A stretch of DNA of 64,000 nucleotides from Paraburkholderia franconis (GTDB lineage: Bacteria; Pseudomonadota; Gammaproteobacteria; Burkholderiales; Burkholderiaceae). Positions 63,234 through 64,000 of the stretch are shown piece after piece (positions within the stretch are counted from its first letter, which is position 1; every line of letters begins with the position of its first letter). Where the stretch lies: positions 60,099 to 124,098 of the forward strand of contig NZ_WHNP01000025.1 in the NCBI RefSeq assembly GCF_009362735.1. The letters are read 5' to 3'. The notes under the pieces are model-generated. The model was not told the DNA's origin, searched no databases, and was given only the letters and a program-made list of their open reading frames with translations. The position numbers and the translations under genes were made by a program.

Positions 63234-63468
63234 AAACTCACATCGCCGTTGTCGCCGGTTCGTGGGTAAAGCATCCACCTGAGCATGTGCTTAGCCGCAC
63301 CGCATCAGGGAATTCGAACAATGGTCTGGCTCTGTCTTAAGGATGACGAAAAACTATCCGGAAAGCGATATGCGGATAATGAGCTCTCGTCATCGCCGTT
63401 AATCCCGGAAGATCGCGGTTTGTTCTTTGCAAGTCGCGTCGGGCCACGTGATCTCGCCATTTAGATTA
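63234..63468. other. short gap before the insertion sequences
   Basis: No gene. The strand ends with TTA at 63466-63468, a plausible target of the IS5-type element. Confidence 0.4.
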
Positions 63469-63702
63469 GAAGGTGTTAGGAACTTCCCGTCAAACCTGGT
63501 ACCCTGGAGGCATGACAAGAGAGAAACGCAAACCTTATCCGACAGACGTGTCAGACGAAGAATGGAGCTTCGTGGCAGCGTATCTGACGCTGATGGATGA
63601 GAGCGCACCACAGCGCAAATACGAGTTGCGTGAGATGTTCAATGCGTTGCGCTGGATGGCTCGCGCCGGGGCTCCGTGGCGAATGCTGCCCAACAACTTT
63701 CC
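63469..63702 (+). mobile_element. IS5-family element, left part, interrupted
   Basis: From GAAGGTGTTAGGAACTTCCC (63469), a likely terminal inverted repeat, an IS5/IS402-type transposase begins at ATG 63512 (behind GGAGGC). Its conserved start is YPTDVSDEEWSFVAAYL followed by MFNALRWMARAGAPWRMLP. The gene is cut at about 63702 by another insertion (next entry), so it cannot make a full transposase from this segment. The right half presumably lies beyond the window. Confidence 0.75.
63512..63702 (+). pseudogene. IS5-family transposase, interrupted N-terminal fragment
   Basis: About 63 residues from ATG 63512, ending in MLPNNF, then the frame runs into the IS3 end. DDE catalytic residues are absent. 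Confidence 0.75.
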
Positions 63703-64000
63703 TGAACCGCCCCGGGTTTTCCGGAGACTCCACTTCTTGAGAAAATGGAGCTATGGAAAACACGAAGAAGAAGTCCCCAAGGTACTCGCCGGAAGTTCGT
63801 GAGCGGGCTGTGCGAATGGTGCTGGAACATCAGGGCGAGCGCGAATCGCAATGGAAGGTGATTGCGTCGATCGCAGCGAAGTTCGGCTGCTCGGGCGAGA
63901 CGCTGCGTAGCTGGGTGCGCAAGGAAGAGCGGGATCGGGGTTTGCGCCCGGGCACGAGCACGCAGGAGCAGGATCGGATCAAGGAACTGGAGCGGGAAGT
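63703..64000 (+). mobile_element. IS3-family element, left end, continues beyond window
   Basis: Starts TGAACCGCCC at 63703, a plausible terminal repeat beginning with TG, exactly where the IS5 frame breaks. It contains orfA (next entry). The element has inserted into the IS5 element, so it is the younger of the two. Confidence 0.75.
63753..64000 (+). CDS. IS3-family transposase OrfA, 3' end outside window
   Basis: ATG 63753 (GGAG just upstream) starts MENTKKKSPRYSPEVRERAV, with the OrfA helix-turn-helix IASIAAKFGCSGETLRSWVR, followed by the leucine-zipper region RIKELERE at the window edge. OrfA binds the terminal repeats; IS3 elements normally fuse it to OrfB by -1 frameshifting. Only the first ~82 codons are visible. 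Confidence 0.85.
   Translation, partial: MENTKKKSPRYSPEVRERAVRMVLEHQGERESQWKVIASIAAKFGCSGETLRSWVRKEERDRGLRPGTSTQEQDRIKELERE

Overview
The window looks like a large conjugative plasmid (or plasmid-like chromid) of a Burkholderiaceae bacterium, most likely Paraburkholderia, Caballeronia or Burkholderia. The reasons are high G+C coding sequence, two phasins (polyhydroxyalkanoate granule proteins), LysR/MarR/MFS gene styles familiar from that family, and a P-type (VirB/VirD4) conjugation system beside plasmid replication and partition genes. The genus is an inference from gene style; no rRNA or tRNA gene was seen.

Region 1 (1-22 kb) is accessory and partly decayed. It holds a 5'-truncated phasin, a PAS-GGDEF-EAL protein with a degenerate GGDEF site, a second phasin with small Burkholderia-type proteins, a stand-alone ATP-dependent DNA ligase near a dnaE2 remnant, a LysR-controlled MFS/tautomerase/cupin cassette, a frameshifted secreted beta-propeller-like protein, a RidA-like protein, a quinone-oxidoreductase-like enzyme, and a MarR regulator with a cysteine-rich tail. 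Frameshifted genes and transposase scraps lie between them.

Region 2 (22-32 kb) is the mobilisation and presumed leading region. A relaxosome operon on the minus strand (84-aa protein, MobC/TraJ-like protein, 77-aa protein, LPD7-type relaxase) contains a convincing second gene in another frame inside the relaxase, with its own Shine-Dalgarno. A candidate nic site lies in the divergent gap before a TraK-like protein. Beyond it are a very large ParB-like protein and an antirestriction protein (KlcA/ArdB), transcribed divergently from a gap bounded by a perfect 29-bp inverted repeat. A DUF932 protein and small genes follow, each gap carrying a GC hairpin.

Region 3 (32-44 kb) is replication, maintenance and cargo: parA-parB, a winged-helix replication-initiator candidate, an 8-bp tandem repeat, a plasmid-borne mnmH, and a compact overlapping operon with a zinc-ribbon protein, an unknown small protein, a LuxR-type quorum-sensing regulator without a visible luxI, and an AlkB/XylM-like membrane di-iron oxygenase. 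A divergent pair of Arc-like repressors shares repeated TAGTGAC operators.

Region 4 (44-62 kb) is a complete mating-pair apparatus in the order virB1, B2, B3, B4, B5, small membrane protein, B6, 39-aa membrane peptide, B7 lipoprotein, B8, B9, B10, unknown, B11, two small genes, a coupling protein split into two genes, an LPD7 protein, stbB, a membrane protein and a TrbM-like protein. A YhcG/DUF1016 nuclease and nested insertion sequences (IS5-type interrupted by IS3-type) close the window. Relaxosome, coupling protein and VirB channel together suggest a self-transmissible element.
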